64,000 bases of DNA from Henriciella sp. (GTDB lineage: Bacteria > Pseudomonadota > Alphaproteobacteria > Caulobacterales > Hyphomonadaceae), in contig JAEPOM010000003.1 of NCBI GenBank assembly GCA_017642885.1, positions 232,285 to 296,284 on the forward strand, written 5' to 3'. Of this stretch, positions 16,505 to 23,895 are shown piece by piece. Under the pieces are notes generated by a model. It was not told the origin of the DNA. It saw nothing but the letters and a program-made list of their open reading frames with translations, and searched no databases. The translations under genes were made by a program, and so were the position numbers. Position 1 is the stretch's first letter; the number at the start of each line of letters is the position of its first letter.

Positions 16505-17509
16505 TTAGATCGACAGCGTGATCTTCCCAAAGTGCTGTTGGCTGGCCTGGTGCGCGAACGCATTAGCGATTTCGGACAATGGGAAATCCTTATCGAGGAC
16601 CGGCTTGATACCGTTCGCATCAATCGCGGCGATCATGTCTTCCTGTTGCTCACGCGAGCCGACTGTTATGCCGGACACAGTGATGTTCTTGGAAAACAGG
16701 GCCGCCGTCGGAACTTCGCCAGACACACCGGTCAGTACACCGATCAGCGAAATGTGCCCGCCAACGCGGCAAGCTGCAATCGACTGGGCCATCGTGCCTG
16801 GACCGCCAATTTCCACCACTTCATCAACGCCGCGGCCGCCAGTGAGCTCAAATGTCTTTTTACCCCATTCCGGTGTCTCTTTGTAATTGATGAGATGATC
16901 CGCACCGAGCGCCTTCAGCTTTTCCAGTTTTGCATCTGAGGAAGACGTCGCGATCACACGGGCTCCGGCGGCCTTGGCAAACTGGAGCGCAAAGATCGAA
17001 ACCCCGCCCGTGCCCTGGGTCAGGACCCAGTCGCCGGGCTGCACTGTGTTCTCGACGAACATGCCGCGCCATGCCGTAAGCGCCGCACAAGGCAGCGTTG
17101 CGGCTTCAGTGTAGGAGTATCCTTCAGGGATCCGCGTGAAAGCATCAGCCGGCATCGCGACCAGCTCCGCCGCGAACCCATCAACGCCGTCACCAGGGAC
17201 AGAGAAAAATCCTGCTGCTTGCGGACCGCCGTAAAACCAGTCCGGAAAAAAGGTTGAGAGCACTTTGTCTCCGGTTTTAAAACGGGTCACACCCTCGCCG
17301 ACTGCAACGACATCGCCGGCGCCGTCAGACATCGGAATGCGACCATCATCGGTCGGGATACCGCCCATCACGACGACAAAGTCGTGATAGTTGAGCGAGG
17401 ATGCACGCACCCGCACCAAAACGTCGCCAGGGCCCGCAACGGGATCCGGTCGGTCTTCGATGATCAGGTTTCCTGGACCTCCAGGCTTCTTGACGGCAGC
17501 AACTTTCAT
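16505..17509 (-). CDS. NAD(P)-dependent alcohol dehydrogenase / quinone oxidoreductase family (MDR)
   Basis: A 334-residue medium-chain dehydrogenase/reductase. It has the GroES-like N-terminal domain (LVRVRASSLNYHDFVVVMG), the conserved TLPCAALTAWRGMF, and the cofactor loop TQGTGGVSIFALQFAKAAGARV. The structural zinc cysteine cluster of classical alcohol dehydrogenases is absent, so it resembles the zinc-free quinone oxidoreductase branch. It was once loosely annotated as alcohol dehydrogenase in many genomes. The substrate is unknown. It is the first gene of a probable two-gene unit with the TPR lipoprotein. Confidence 0.85.
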   Translation of the reverse strand: MKVAAVKKPGGPGNLIIEDRPDPVAGPGDVLVRVRASSLNYHDFVVVMGGIPTDDGRIPMSDGAGDVVAVGEGVTRFKTGDKVLSTFFPDWFYGGPQAAGFFSVPGDGVDGFAAELVAMPADAFTRIPEGYSYTEAATLPCAALTAWRGMFVENTVQPGDWVLTQGTGGVSIFALQFAKAAGARVIATSSSDAKLEKLKALGADHLINYKETPEWGKKTFELTGGRGVDEVVEIGGPGTMAQSIAACRVGGHISLIGVLTGVSGEVPTAALFSKNITVSGITVGSREQQEDMIAAIDANGIKPVLDKDFPLSEIANAFAHQASQQHFGKITLSI

Positions 17510-17597
17510 GGAACTCTCCCAACAGATCTTCGCTGCAGGAAGGGAGTGCGATCCTAGCGGAAGTCAAGCGCCAGCTGCGGTTTTCAGATGATGCCAC

Positions 17598-17615
17598 TCC
17601 GGTCTGCAAACCGGA
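17598..17615 (-). terminator. Hairpin just downstream of rnpB
   Basis: TCCGGT and ACCGGA are perfect six-base arms around CTGCAA, directly beyond the 3' end of the RNase P RNA on its strand. No T-run follows, so it may mark the transcript or processing end rather than a classic intrinsic terminator. Confidence 0.4.
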
Positions 17616-17619
17616 TGTA

Positions 17620-17988
17620 AAGTCCAGACGGCCTGTAAGCCGGGTTCTGTTCCCCCTTGCGGGTTCAGCAGCCATTCCTCTGCGACGCCTGTCACCAGGC
17701 GCCTGATGCGACACACCCGGGGCGCGGGCTAAAGACGACCCATGCGCGCCCCCTATTCGGTCTTGCTCCAGGCGGGGTTTACCGTGCGGGCCGCGTCACC
17801 GAAGCCCCGGTGGGCTCTTACCCCACCCTTTCACCCTTACCGCGGACCTGCGTCCGTGGCGGTTTGCTTTCTGTGGCACTTTCCCTCGGCTCACGCCGGG
17901 TGGACGTTATCCACCGCCTTGTCTCCATGGAGCCCGGACTTTCCTCCAGCAAGCAAGCTTGCCAGCGACTGCCCAGCCGTCTGGAGCG
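17620..17988 (-). ncRNA. rnpB: RNase P RNA (M1), class A
   Basis: Read on the minus strand, the block holds the conserved core of bacterial RNase P RNA, the ribozyme that matures tRNA 5' ends. GAGGAAAGTCCGGGCTCC lies near the 5' end (CR I), followed by ACAGAAAGCAAACCGCC, GGTAAGGGTGAAAGGGTG, CGGTAAACCCC and GCAAGACCGAATAGGG. The 3' end is marked by AGAGGAATGGCTGCTG and GAACAGAACCCGGCTTACAG. The ends are set by the P1 helix: CCAGACGGC near 17976-17984 pairs with its complement at 17624-17632. It is about 370 bases long, normal for alphaproteobacteria. A TATA-rich stretch just upstream (near 17993-17998) could be its -10 box. Confidence 0.96.
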
Positions 17989-18058
17989 CGGGATATAAAG
18001 CCAATGCGGTCAGTGCGCTAGAGGGGGAAGTGATGGGAGGCTCCATTTACACATTGAC

Positions 18059-18080
18059 CATATGTGCAAAGTTGCATATG
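18059..18080. promoter_or_regulatory. Predicted PadR-type operator
   Basis: CATATG-TGCAA-AG-TTGCA-TATG is an imperfect inverted repeat with a perfect TGCAA/TTGCA core. It lies 22 bases upstream of the PadR start codon, just after a TTGACC that could be a -35 box. PadR sites are often AT-containing dyads with ATGT/ACAT ends, as here. It is likely an autoregulatory site and would control the whole 18102-21564 gene set. Confidence 0.5.
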
Positions 18081-18101
18081 AGTGCTTCAACGGAGGTGGC
18101 T

Positions 18102-18686
18102 ATGGCCCTACGCGATGCAATATTGGTGAGCCTGAGCGATGGCGCGATGTCAGGGTATGATCTGGCCAAGCATTTCGACCAAACTGTAAGCTTTTTTTGG
18201 CGCGCCACGCATTCGCAAATCTATCGCGAACTGGCAAAACTGAAGGATAAAGGGCAGGTTTCCGCGGAAGAGATTCCGCAACGGGGTAAGCCCAATCGGA
18301 TCGTCTATTCCATCACAGAAGCTGGACGCAATGCCGTTCTCGCCTGGTCGCGGCAGCCTTGCGTACAGGATCGGGTTAAGGACGATTTCCTGGTTCGGTT
18401 ATATGGGCTCGAACACATGGATCTGGACGCTCTGCGAGAACATTTAGTGCAACGTCTGGATGGACACCGCGATCGATTGGCCGAATTCACGGCCATCGCA
18501 AACGCCACCGAGCCGAACACGATCGCAGCCCTTGGGCGACGACGTGGGCTCGAAATTGGCCTGCGCTACGAGCGTGAATGGGCGGAATGGTGTGAAGAGA
18601 CGTTGGACGCCCTATCGCCAGAAAATTTGGCAGATCTGAACTGCGTTCTTCCGTTTACGCCCACGACAAAGGAGGAAGTCGCATGA
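18102..18686 (+). CDS. PadR-family transcriptional regulator
   Basis: A 194-residue protein. The N-terminal winged helix is clear: LRDAILVSLSDGAMSGYDLAK, then WRATHSQIYRELAKLKDKGQV and the wing QRGKPNRIVYSITEAG. A C-terminal helical dimerisation domain of the Vir_act_alpha_C type follows (residues 95-180). The start at 18102 is set by GGAGG at 18092-18096; longer frames would run back through rnpB and are rejected. It overlaps the next gene by four bases (ATGA), so regulator and target are one transcription unit. Most PadR proteins repress until a phenolic or other small molecule binds. Confidence 0.9.
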   Translation: MALRDAILVSLSDGAMSGYDLAKHFDQTVSFFWRATHSQIYRELAKLKDKGQVSAEEIPQRGKPNRIVYSITEAGRNAVLAWSRQPCVQDRVKDDFLVRLYGLEHMDLDALREHLVQRLDGHRDRLAEFTAIANATEPNTIAALGRRRGLEIGLRYEREWAEWCEETLDALSPENLADLNCVLPFTPTTKEEVA

Positions 18687-19555
18687 CCGAACCACATACT
18701 GCACACGACATTGTCGTTCGAAAAATTCCCTTCGCGTTCGACGAAGACATCAAACCCGTCTGGCATCCTGAACAACCCGAATGGAGCCATATGCTGAACG
18801 GGGCGTCATTGACGATGCCCTATCTCGAGCCGTTTCTCATCCGCACAGTGCGTGAGGCTATGACGAAAATCGATGATCAAGCGCTGCGCGAAGATGCGAA
18901 AGCTTTCAATGCGCAAGAAGGGCAACATTACCAAAACCATCGCCGATTCAATGAGTTGATCAAAGCTAACGGTTATCCGGAGCTCGCCGTCGTGGAAGCG
19001 GAAATGGATGCCGACTACGGGCGTCTGCAAAAAAAGTCGCTGAAGTGGCGTTTGGCCTACACGGCCGGCTTCGAGACGATGACCATGGGCGTCACTGAGT
19101 GGCTCATCAGCCAGCGCACAAAGCTTTTTGCCGGGGCCGACCCGTCGGTCACCTCTTTCATCTTATGGCACATGGTCGAGGAAACCGAGCACAAGACCGT
19201 CGCCTTTGATCTCTATCAGCATCTCTACAATGATTACTGGGCTCGCGTCTGGGGCATTGTCTGCGGGAGCTGGCACGTGGTGAAGTTCAGCCGCAAAGCG
19301 TACGTAAAAACCCTCAAGAAAGATGGGCGTTGGTCGAGTTGGCAAAGCCGTCTGACCTTATTCAAACGGTCGATGAATTTTGTCTGGAACGTTGGTAAGT
19401 TGCTGGTCATCTCCGCACGCCCGGGGCACCACCCGACAAAAGTGTCCGATCCGGACTGGGTGACGCAATGGATGCACGCTTACAAAGATCTGCCGGAAGA
19501 TCGGATTCCATTATTGGACACCACAGACCCGGACATCCCGGCTCAATTTGCCTGA
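18683..19555 (+). CDS. PF10118-type metal-dependent hydrolase, possible diiron helical-bundle enzyme
   Basis: A 290-residue protein of the COG3687 / Metal_hydrol family. The N-terminus HDIVVRKIPFAFD is typical. Conserved acidic and histidine residues sit on predicted helices: E49, E79 and H82 (QEGQHYQNH), E131 or E139 (FETMTMGVTEW), H163, E166/E167 and H170 (WHMVEETEHK). This E...ExxH...E...H..EExxH order is the ligand pattern of ferritin-like diiron proteins, so an oxygenase or hydrolase at a dinuclear iron site is plausible. That inference goes beyond the family name. It is translationally coupled to the PadR gene and followed 28 bases later by the isomerase-like gene. Confidence 0.82.
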   Translation: MTEPHTAHDIVVRKIPFAFDEDIKPVWHPEQPEWSHMLNGASLTMPYLEPFLIRTVREAMTKIDDQALREDAKAFNAQEGQHYQNHRRFNELIKANGYPELAVVEAEMDADYGRLQKKSLKWRLAYTAGFETMTMGVTEWLISQRTKLFAGADPSVTSFILWHMVEETEHKTVAFDLYQHLYNDYWARVWGIVCGSWHVVKFSRKAYVKTLKKDGRWSSWQSRLTLFKRSMNFVWNVGKLLVISARPGHHPTKVSDPDWVTQWMHAYKDLPEDRIPLLDTTDPDIPAQFA

Positions 19556-19583
19556 ACACTATACATATCCTGGGGAGGAAAGA

Positions 19584-20078
19584 ATGTCGGAACAAGACCA
19601 AACAAAACACATGCAGCGTTTGCTGATCGGGCATGGTGCGCTTCTGCTTTTTGTCGCTGGCGCGCTTGGATTTGGCTTTCTATTTTTCCTGATTGGCAAA
19701 ATCGCGCTTTGGCCGATTCCCTGGGAAATCGATTATCAGTTGCCCGGCACCTACGATGCGTGGCGAATGGCCCACATGGAAGGTATAGCCAATGGGTTGT
19801 TGCTTTGGCTGACCGCCGCCGTCTTGCCGTTGATGCCTTTTCAGGCGCGCGGGAAGAAACGGCTGGGCTATGCGATGATGTTGATCACCTGGACGATCGT
19901 CATCGCATCAGCGCTCGATCCGATTTTCCCCGACAGCCGCGGACTGGAGTTTGGCGGTCCAGTGACCAATCAACTGGCATTCTTCCTTTTCTACATTGGC
20001 GTAGGCGGCGCGATGATCGTGCCTGCCATGATCGCGTGGCATTGTTTGCGCCCGAAAAAGCCGGACACAGACGACTGA
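19584..20078 (+). CDS. Styrene-oxide isomerase (StyC)-like membrane protein
   Basis: A 164-residue protein with four predicted helices (about residues 12-38, 66-85, 94-114, 128-152). It resembles the small styrene-oxide isomerases that rearrange epoxides to aldehydes. Shared points are the N-terminal GHG, the PG...W segment, RMAHMEGIANG at 61-71 (family RAHxGPxxNG, whose His binds haem b at the trimer interface), and SRGLEFGGP at about 118-126 (family NRGLTFGPN). H64 and N70 are therefore candidate haem-site residues. GGGGAGGAAAG supports ATG 19584. The match is by eye and moderate; it may be a relative with another substrate. Confidence 0.66.
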   Translation: MSEQDQTKHMQRLLIGHGALLLFVAGALGFGFLFFLIGKIALWPIPWEIDYQLPGTYDAWRMAHMEGIANGLLLWLTAAVLPLMPFQARGKKRLGYAMMLITWTIVIASALDPIFPDSRGLEFGGPVTNQLAFFLFYIGVGGAMIVPAMIAWHCLRPKKPDTDD

Positions 20079-20089
20079 CTTTGCAACCT

Positions 20090-20115
20090 CCCCCGACGAC
20101 CCGTGTTGTTGGGGG
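20090..20115 (+). terminator. GC-rich hairpin after the StyC-like gene
   Basis: CCCCCGACGAC (20090-20100) pairs with GTTGTTGGGGG (20105-20115), using two G-U pairs, around a four-base loop. This 11-base stem lies 11 bases past the stop at 20078. There is no T-run, so it may attenuate rather than stop transcription into the following SDR gene. Confidence 0.45.
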
Positions 20116-20166
20116 GCACCTTCTATGCTCCGTTAGTCATAGACGAAACACTTGGGAGCATCTGAA

Positions 20167-20937
20167 ATGGACCTGAATCTACGCGGAAAGAAATGTGTGG
20201 TGCTGGGCGGGACGCGTGGCATCGGTCGCGCCATCGCTGATACGCTGGCTGACGAGGGCGCGGACGTTGCGATCTGCGCGCGTAACGCTGATCAAATCGC
20301 GGCGGCGGTCACCGAATTGAAGTCAAAAGGCGTCAATGCGACCGGCGGGCCGGTTGATGTCACCGATGGTCCGGCGCTGAAAGCGTGGATCAGTTCGGCG
20401 GGTGAGGAACTGGGCGGGATCGACATCCTGGTCTCGAATGCAGGTGCGATGGCGCAAGGCAATGACGAAGCCTCGTGGAAGCAGAACTTCAATCTCGATG
20501 TGCTCGGCGCCGTGAATGCGTTCGAAGCGGCGGAACCGTTTCTCGGCAAAGCAGCTGACGCGCATGGCGACGCCGCATTTGTGATCATTGCCTCGATTTC
20601 CGCTGCCGTTGCGGATCAGGCGGGATCGTACGGCCCGATCAAGGCGGCGCTCATCCATATGGCCAAAGGCCTCGCGCGTCAGCATGCAAAGCGCGGTATT
20701 CGCACCAATGTCGTCTCGCCGGGAATGGTCTATTTCGAAGGGGGCGTTTGGCATCAGGTCGAGCAGAACATGCCAGACTTCTTCAAGCAGGCCCTTTCGC
20801 GCAATCCAACCGGGCGCTGCGCGTCGCCACAGGAAATCGCCGATGCGGCAGTGTTCCTGGCCAGCCCGCGCTCATCCTACACCACCGGCTCGAACCTGAT
20901 TGTCGATGGGACCGTGTCAAACCGAGTCAATTTCTAG
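20167..20937 (+). CDS. SDR-family oxidoreductase
   Basis: A 256-residue classical short-chain dehydrogenase. It has the cofactor motif VLGGTRGIGRAIA at the N-terminus, SNAG near residue 87, a Ser in IIASISAAV and the catalytic Y-x3-K in YGPIKAALIHMAKGLA. The C-terminal SSYTTGSNLIVDGTV is the usual SDR ending. ATG 20167 lies a few codons after GGGAG and matches the family N-terminus. It is 89 bases after the StyC-like gene and 15 bases before the GST gene. In context it could oxidise or reduce the product of the isomerase-like step. Confidence 0.88.
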   Translation: MDLNLRGKKCVVLGGTRGIGRAIADTLADEGADVAICARNADQIAAAVTELKSKGVNATGGPVDVTDGPALKAWISSAGEELGGIDILVSNAGAMAQGNDEASWKQNFNLDVLGAVNAFEAAEPFLGKAADAHGDAAFVIIASISAAVADQAGSYGPIKAALIHMAKGLARQHAKRGIRTNVVSPGMVYFEGGVWHQVEQNMPDFFKQALSRNPTGRCASPQEIADAAVFLASPRSSYTTGSNLIVDGTVSNRVNF

Positions 20938-20952
20938 TCGAGGACGCTTGTT

Positions 20953-21564
20953 ATGAAACTCTACAATTCCGTTGGCCCCAATCCTCAAGTGGTCCGCACT
21001 TTTATGGCCGAGCGCGGAATTTCCGTGCCGTTGGAAGACGTCGACATCATGGGCGGCGCCAACCGGCAGGCAGACTATCTCAAGGTGAACCCAGCCGGGC
21101 AACTCCCGGCCTTGCAACTCGACGATGGAAGCATCCTGACCGAGATCACAGTTATCTGCGAATACCTGGATGAGACGCATCCCGGCGAGCCATTGATGGG
21201 TAAAAGCGCGGAGGAACGCGCACAGATTCGGAGCTGGACCCGTTGGGCTGATCTGAACGTCTGCGAACCGCTTGCGAACGGATTTCGCTATTCAGAAGGC
21301 TTGCCGCTGTTCCAGGACCGGATGCGCTGCGTCCCAGAGGCCGCACCAGGCTTGAAAGCCTGCGCTCAGGACAAGCTGGAATGGCTGGACGGGCAATTGG
21401 CCGGTCGAGACTTCCTCGCGGGCGACAAATTCACGCTCGCTGACATTCTATTGTCCGCGTTCCTGGCGTTTGGAGAACAAGTAGGCCAACCGCTCAACCG
21501 CGATCTCAAAACGCTCAGCGCCTGGTATGATCGCTGCCGGGCGCGCGATAGCGCCGCGGCCTAG
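20953..21564 (+). CDS. Glutathione S-transferase family protein
   Basis: A 203-residue two-domain protein. The thioredoxin-like N-terminus (MKLYNSVGPNPQVVRTFMAE) ends with the glutathione-contact segment NPAGQLPAL and the ILTEITVICEYLDE pattern. The helical C-terminal domain has GDKFTLADILLSAFL. The first-helix region carries SVGPNP, so Ser is the likely activating residue. It directly follows the SDR gene by 15 bases. GST plus SDR next to an epoxide isomerase-like gene echoes epoxide-conjugating pathways such as isoprene degradation, but no monooxygenase of that type is present. Confidence 0.87.
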   Translation: MKLYNSVGPNPQVVRTFMAERGISVPLEDVDIMGGANRQADYLKVNPAGQLPALQLDDGSILTEITVICEYLDETHPGEPLMGKSAEERAQIRSWTRWADLNVCEPLANGFRYSEGLPLFQDRMRCVPEAAPGLKACAQDKLEWLDGQLAGRDFLAGDKFTLADILLSAFLAFGEQVGQPLNRDLKTLSAWYDRCRARDSAAA

Positions 21565-21599
21565 ACCGCAAGCGACATTCCGCGCGCCCAACCCACGCA

Positions 21600-23771
21600 T
21601 TATCCGCCGAATTGCCAGGAGGCGGCGACTTTCGGGTTTGCCCCGGGTTCGACCGCGCCTGCAAAGCTGCGCTCGTAGCGCTCGTCCAGAACGTTATCCA
21701 CGCCAACGTCCAGGCGGAGCCCGTCGACAAAGTCTGGACGCCAGGTCGCATAGAGATCCAGCACGACATAGCTGTCCCGTTCGTCCTGCACGGTGAAGCC
21801 GCCACTACCGTCCGAGATACGCTGTTCAAAGTCGCCCGCATGCTGGACGCGCGCACCGACAAGCGCGTTCCATTCCGGCAGCTTCAGCCCGAGGTTTACC
21901 GATGTCCGGTCCGGCGTGAGCGCGCCGAGATCAGACCCATCCGTCAGATTGGTGCCCTCAATGCTGGCAAAGCTGGCCCGCGCAAAGAAGCGATCAGAAT
22001 CGTAGTGGAGTTCGCCTTCCCAACCTTCCAGTTCTGCTGTGTCAACGTTAGCGGACACCGAGGTGCCCCAATTGCAGGGTTGGAAACTTGGGGGCGCGAA
22101 ACACGTCGCCGCTGGAACGACGCTCACCGAGAGATTGATCAAGTCATTCGCTTCGGTTTCGAAATAGGAGACCTTGGCCTGGAATCGGTCGCTCGGGACA
22201 AAAACCTGTTTGAAATCGACGCCTGCGCCGAGCTCAACCGTTTGGGTTTCTTCCGGCACCAGATCAGGGTTGGCGATGAAATTGTTTGGCGCGAGCACGA
22301 AGGATCCCATCGCGGGATTAAACAGCACAGGATGCGGGATCGAGAAGTGAACACCGTCCAGGTAAAGCTCATTGATCGACGGCGCTCGGAACCCTTCAGA
22401 ATAGGACCCGAACAGGCGGAGCCATTCCGCACCATTGGGTGCGAAGCTCGCGGCAATCCGGGGTGAGACCGCGCTGTCTGAATTGTCGTCACTAGGCGCG
22501 ATGGACGAGGAGCTTTCAAACTCGTCATAGCGAATTCCCGGGATGACGATGAACTGTCCCGCTGGGGTCTCCACCACGGATTCCAGCTGGGCAAATACAC
22601 CCATGAACTCACTCTCACCATTGGGAACGCCGCCGCGCGTCCCATCCGTAGTCTGGTCATCGGTTCCGGTTTGCTCATCCTTGTACCAATCGCCGCCAAC
22701 GGTCAGTGTCGTTTCTGACGGGCCGAACAAGAAGCGCGAGGCATTGCGCGCCGAAAAGCCTGTCGTCTCGATATCACGCACAGTCGTGCGGGGCACCGTG
22801 GCGTCAAACTCATCGACATCACTAGAAGTTTGGTAAGCAGTCAGGGAAAGATCCACCCAGTCATTATCGACGGGATTGAAGCCAAGACCCAACCGGAACG
22901 TGTCGGTGGTGATGTCTTTCTCGACATTGCGGTCGAGCACACCATCGCCCGTTCCCGCTGTACCTTGCCCATTGTTTGGCTCGATCGCTGAATTGGTAAA
23001 GCGCTGCCAGGCGCCTTCAATTGTCAAAGCCTCGCTCAAAGCATAGCTGCTCTTCACCAGAGCCGTCTGGATGTCGTCGTCCGATGGCAGGGCTGCGCCG
23101 GACGCCAGCTCAATGTCACCTGATTGGCGAACGCCAAAACTTACGATCCCATCGAAATTGCCTTGCTGGGTAAAAGCGGTCATTGAAGCGAGCGATTCTT
23201 CATTGACGCTTTGATAGCCAGCACGCGTGCGGACGCCCCAGGTTTCTCCCTCGCGAAGCAGATCAGCTGCATCAACACTTTCAAAAGCGAGCACGCCTCC
23301 AACGGCGCCTGATCCATACAGCGCAGAGGCTGGCCCGCGCACGACCTCAGCGGTCCCAATCAATTCCGGGTCTACAAAGAAGCGACCATCATGCGCCGAT
23401 GTGAAACTTTGCCGTGCGCCATCGAGCAAGATCAGAACGTTCTGGCCAGACAGTCCCCGAATGCTCGGCAATTCGCCTGTCCGTCTCGGGCCGCCGGAAA
23501 AATCCAGACCAGGCACATCGCGGAGCGCATCGGAAATCGTTGATGGCGCCAGCGTTTCAAGCGCGTCCCGGTCGATCACCGTCACCTGCCCCGGATAGTC
23601 GAAAACCGGCAGAGGATTGGACGTTCCGTACACCGTAATCGTGTCTTCACGCAGCTCATCATCAGCGGCCTCATCCGCCATCATGGTTGGCGTGAACACA
23701 AGAAACGCGCCTGCCATGAGACAGGCTCTGTAGCTACGGCATTTTCGGTTGAGCTCGCGTGGATCGGTCAT
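21600..23771 (-). CDS. TonB-dependent receptor, haemoglobin/transferrin/lactoferrin-receptor type
   Basis: A 723-residue outer-membrane beta-barrel transporter. A signal peptide is followed by the plug domain (about residues 45-165) with TVIDRDALETLAPSTISDALRDVPG, SIRGLSGQNVLILLDG and EVVRGPASALYGSGAVGG. A 22-strand-type barrel ends in a final beta strand (KVAASWQFGG) that recalls the phenylalanine-terminal rule without a terminal Phe. The barrel has YSEGFRAPSINELY. These are features of the haem receptor branch (TIGR01785/01786). AGGAAG supports the ATG at 23771. It is divergent from the DUF6607 lipoprotein, with a Fur-like site in the gap, so iron control is likely. The exact ligand is unproven. 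Confidence 0.88.
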   Translation of the reverse strand: MTDPRELNRKCRSYRACLMAGAFLVFTPTMMADEAADDELREDTITVYGTSNPLPVFDYPGQVTVIDRDALETLAPSTISDALRDVPGLDFSGGPRRTGELPSIRGLSGQNVLILLDGARQSFTSAHDGRFFVDPELIGTAEVVRGPASALYGSGAVGGVLAFESVDAADLLREGETWGVRTRAGYQSVNEESLASMTAFTQQGNFDGIVSFGVRQSGDIELASGAALPSDDDIQTALVKSSYALSEALTIEGAWQRFTNSAIEPNNGQGTAGTGDGVLDRNVEKDITTDTFRLGLGFNPVDNDWVDLSLTAYQTSSDVDEFDATVPRTTVRDIETTGFSARNASRFLFGPSETTLTVGGDWYKDEQTGTDDQTTDGTRGGVPNGESEFMGVFAQLESVVETPAGQFIVIPGIRYDEFESSSSIAPSDDNSDSAVSPRIAASFAPNGAEWLRLFGSYSEGFRAPSINELYLDGVHFSIPHPVLFNPAMGSFVLAPNNFIANPDLVPEETQTVELGAGVDFKQVFVPSDRFQAKVSYFETEANDLINLSVSVVPAATCFAPPSFQPCNWGTSVSANVDTAELEGWEGELHYDSDRFFARASFASIEGTNLTDGSDLGALTPDRTSVNLGLKLPEWNALVGARVQHAGDFEQRISDGSGGFTVQDERDSYVVLDLYATWRPDFVDGLRLDVGVDNVLDERYERSFAGAVEPGANPKVAASWQFGG

Positions 23772-23830
23772 TGGACTTCCTGTTTTTGAGAATGGTTCGC
23801 AAAAACTTCTATGGCAGGGGTTTTTCCTTA

Positions 23831-23857
23831 TTGCAAATGATTCTTACTTTCATTATC
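23831..23857. promoter_or_regulatory. Predicted Fur-type iron-responsive site
   Basis: On the minus strand the core GTAAGAATCATTTGCA resembles Fur boxes of the GAGAATCATT type. A flanking GATAATGAAA half extends the dyad. It lies about 60 bases upstream of the TonB receptor start and about 40 upstream of the DUF6607 start, so it could repress both divergent genes in iron-replete cells. The match is by eye; Irr-type sites look similar. Confidence 0.5.
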
Positions 23858-23895
23858 AAATTCCTCATTCATCACTGTTCGAAACGAGGACTCCC

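Noticed and set aside
17742..18101. Upstream extension of the PadR frame through the RNase P RNA region
   Set aside because: It overlaps rnpB and lacks a ribosome site; GGAGG before 18102 and the family N-terminus fix the true start.
21612..22466. Long plus-strand frame opposite the TonB receptor
   Set aside because: Shadow of the receptor gene; no start signal and no family resemblance.
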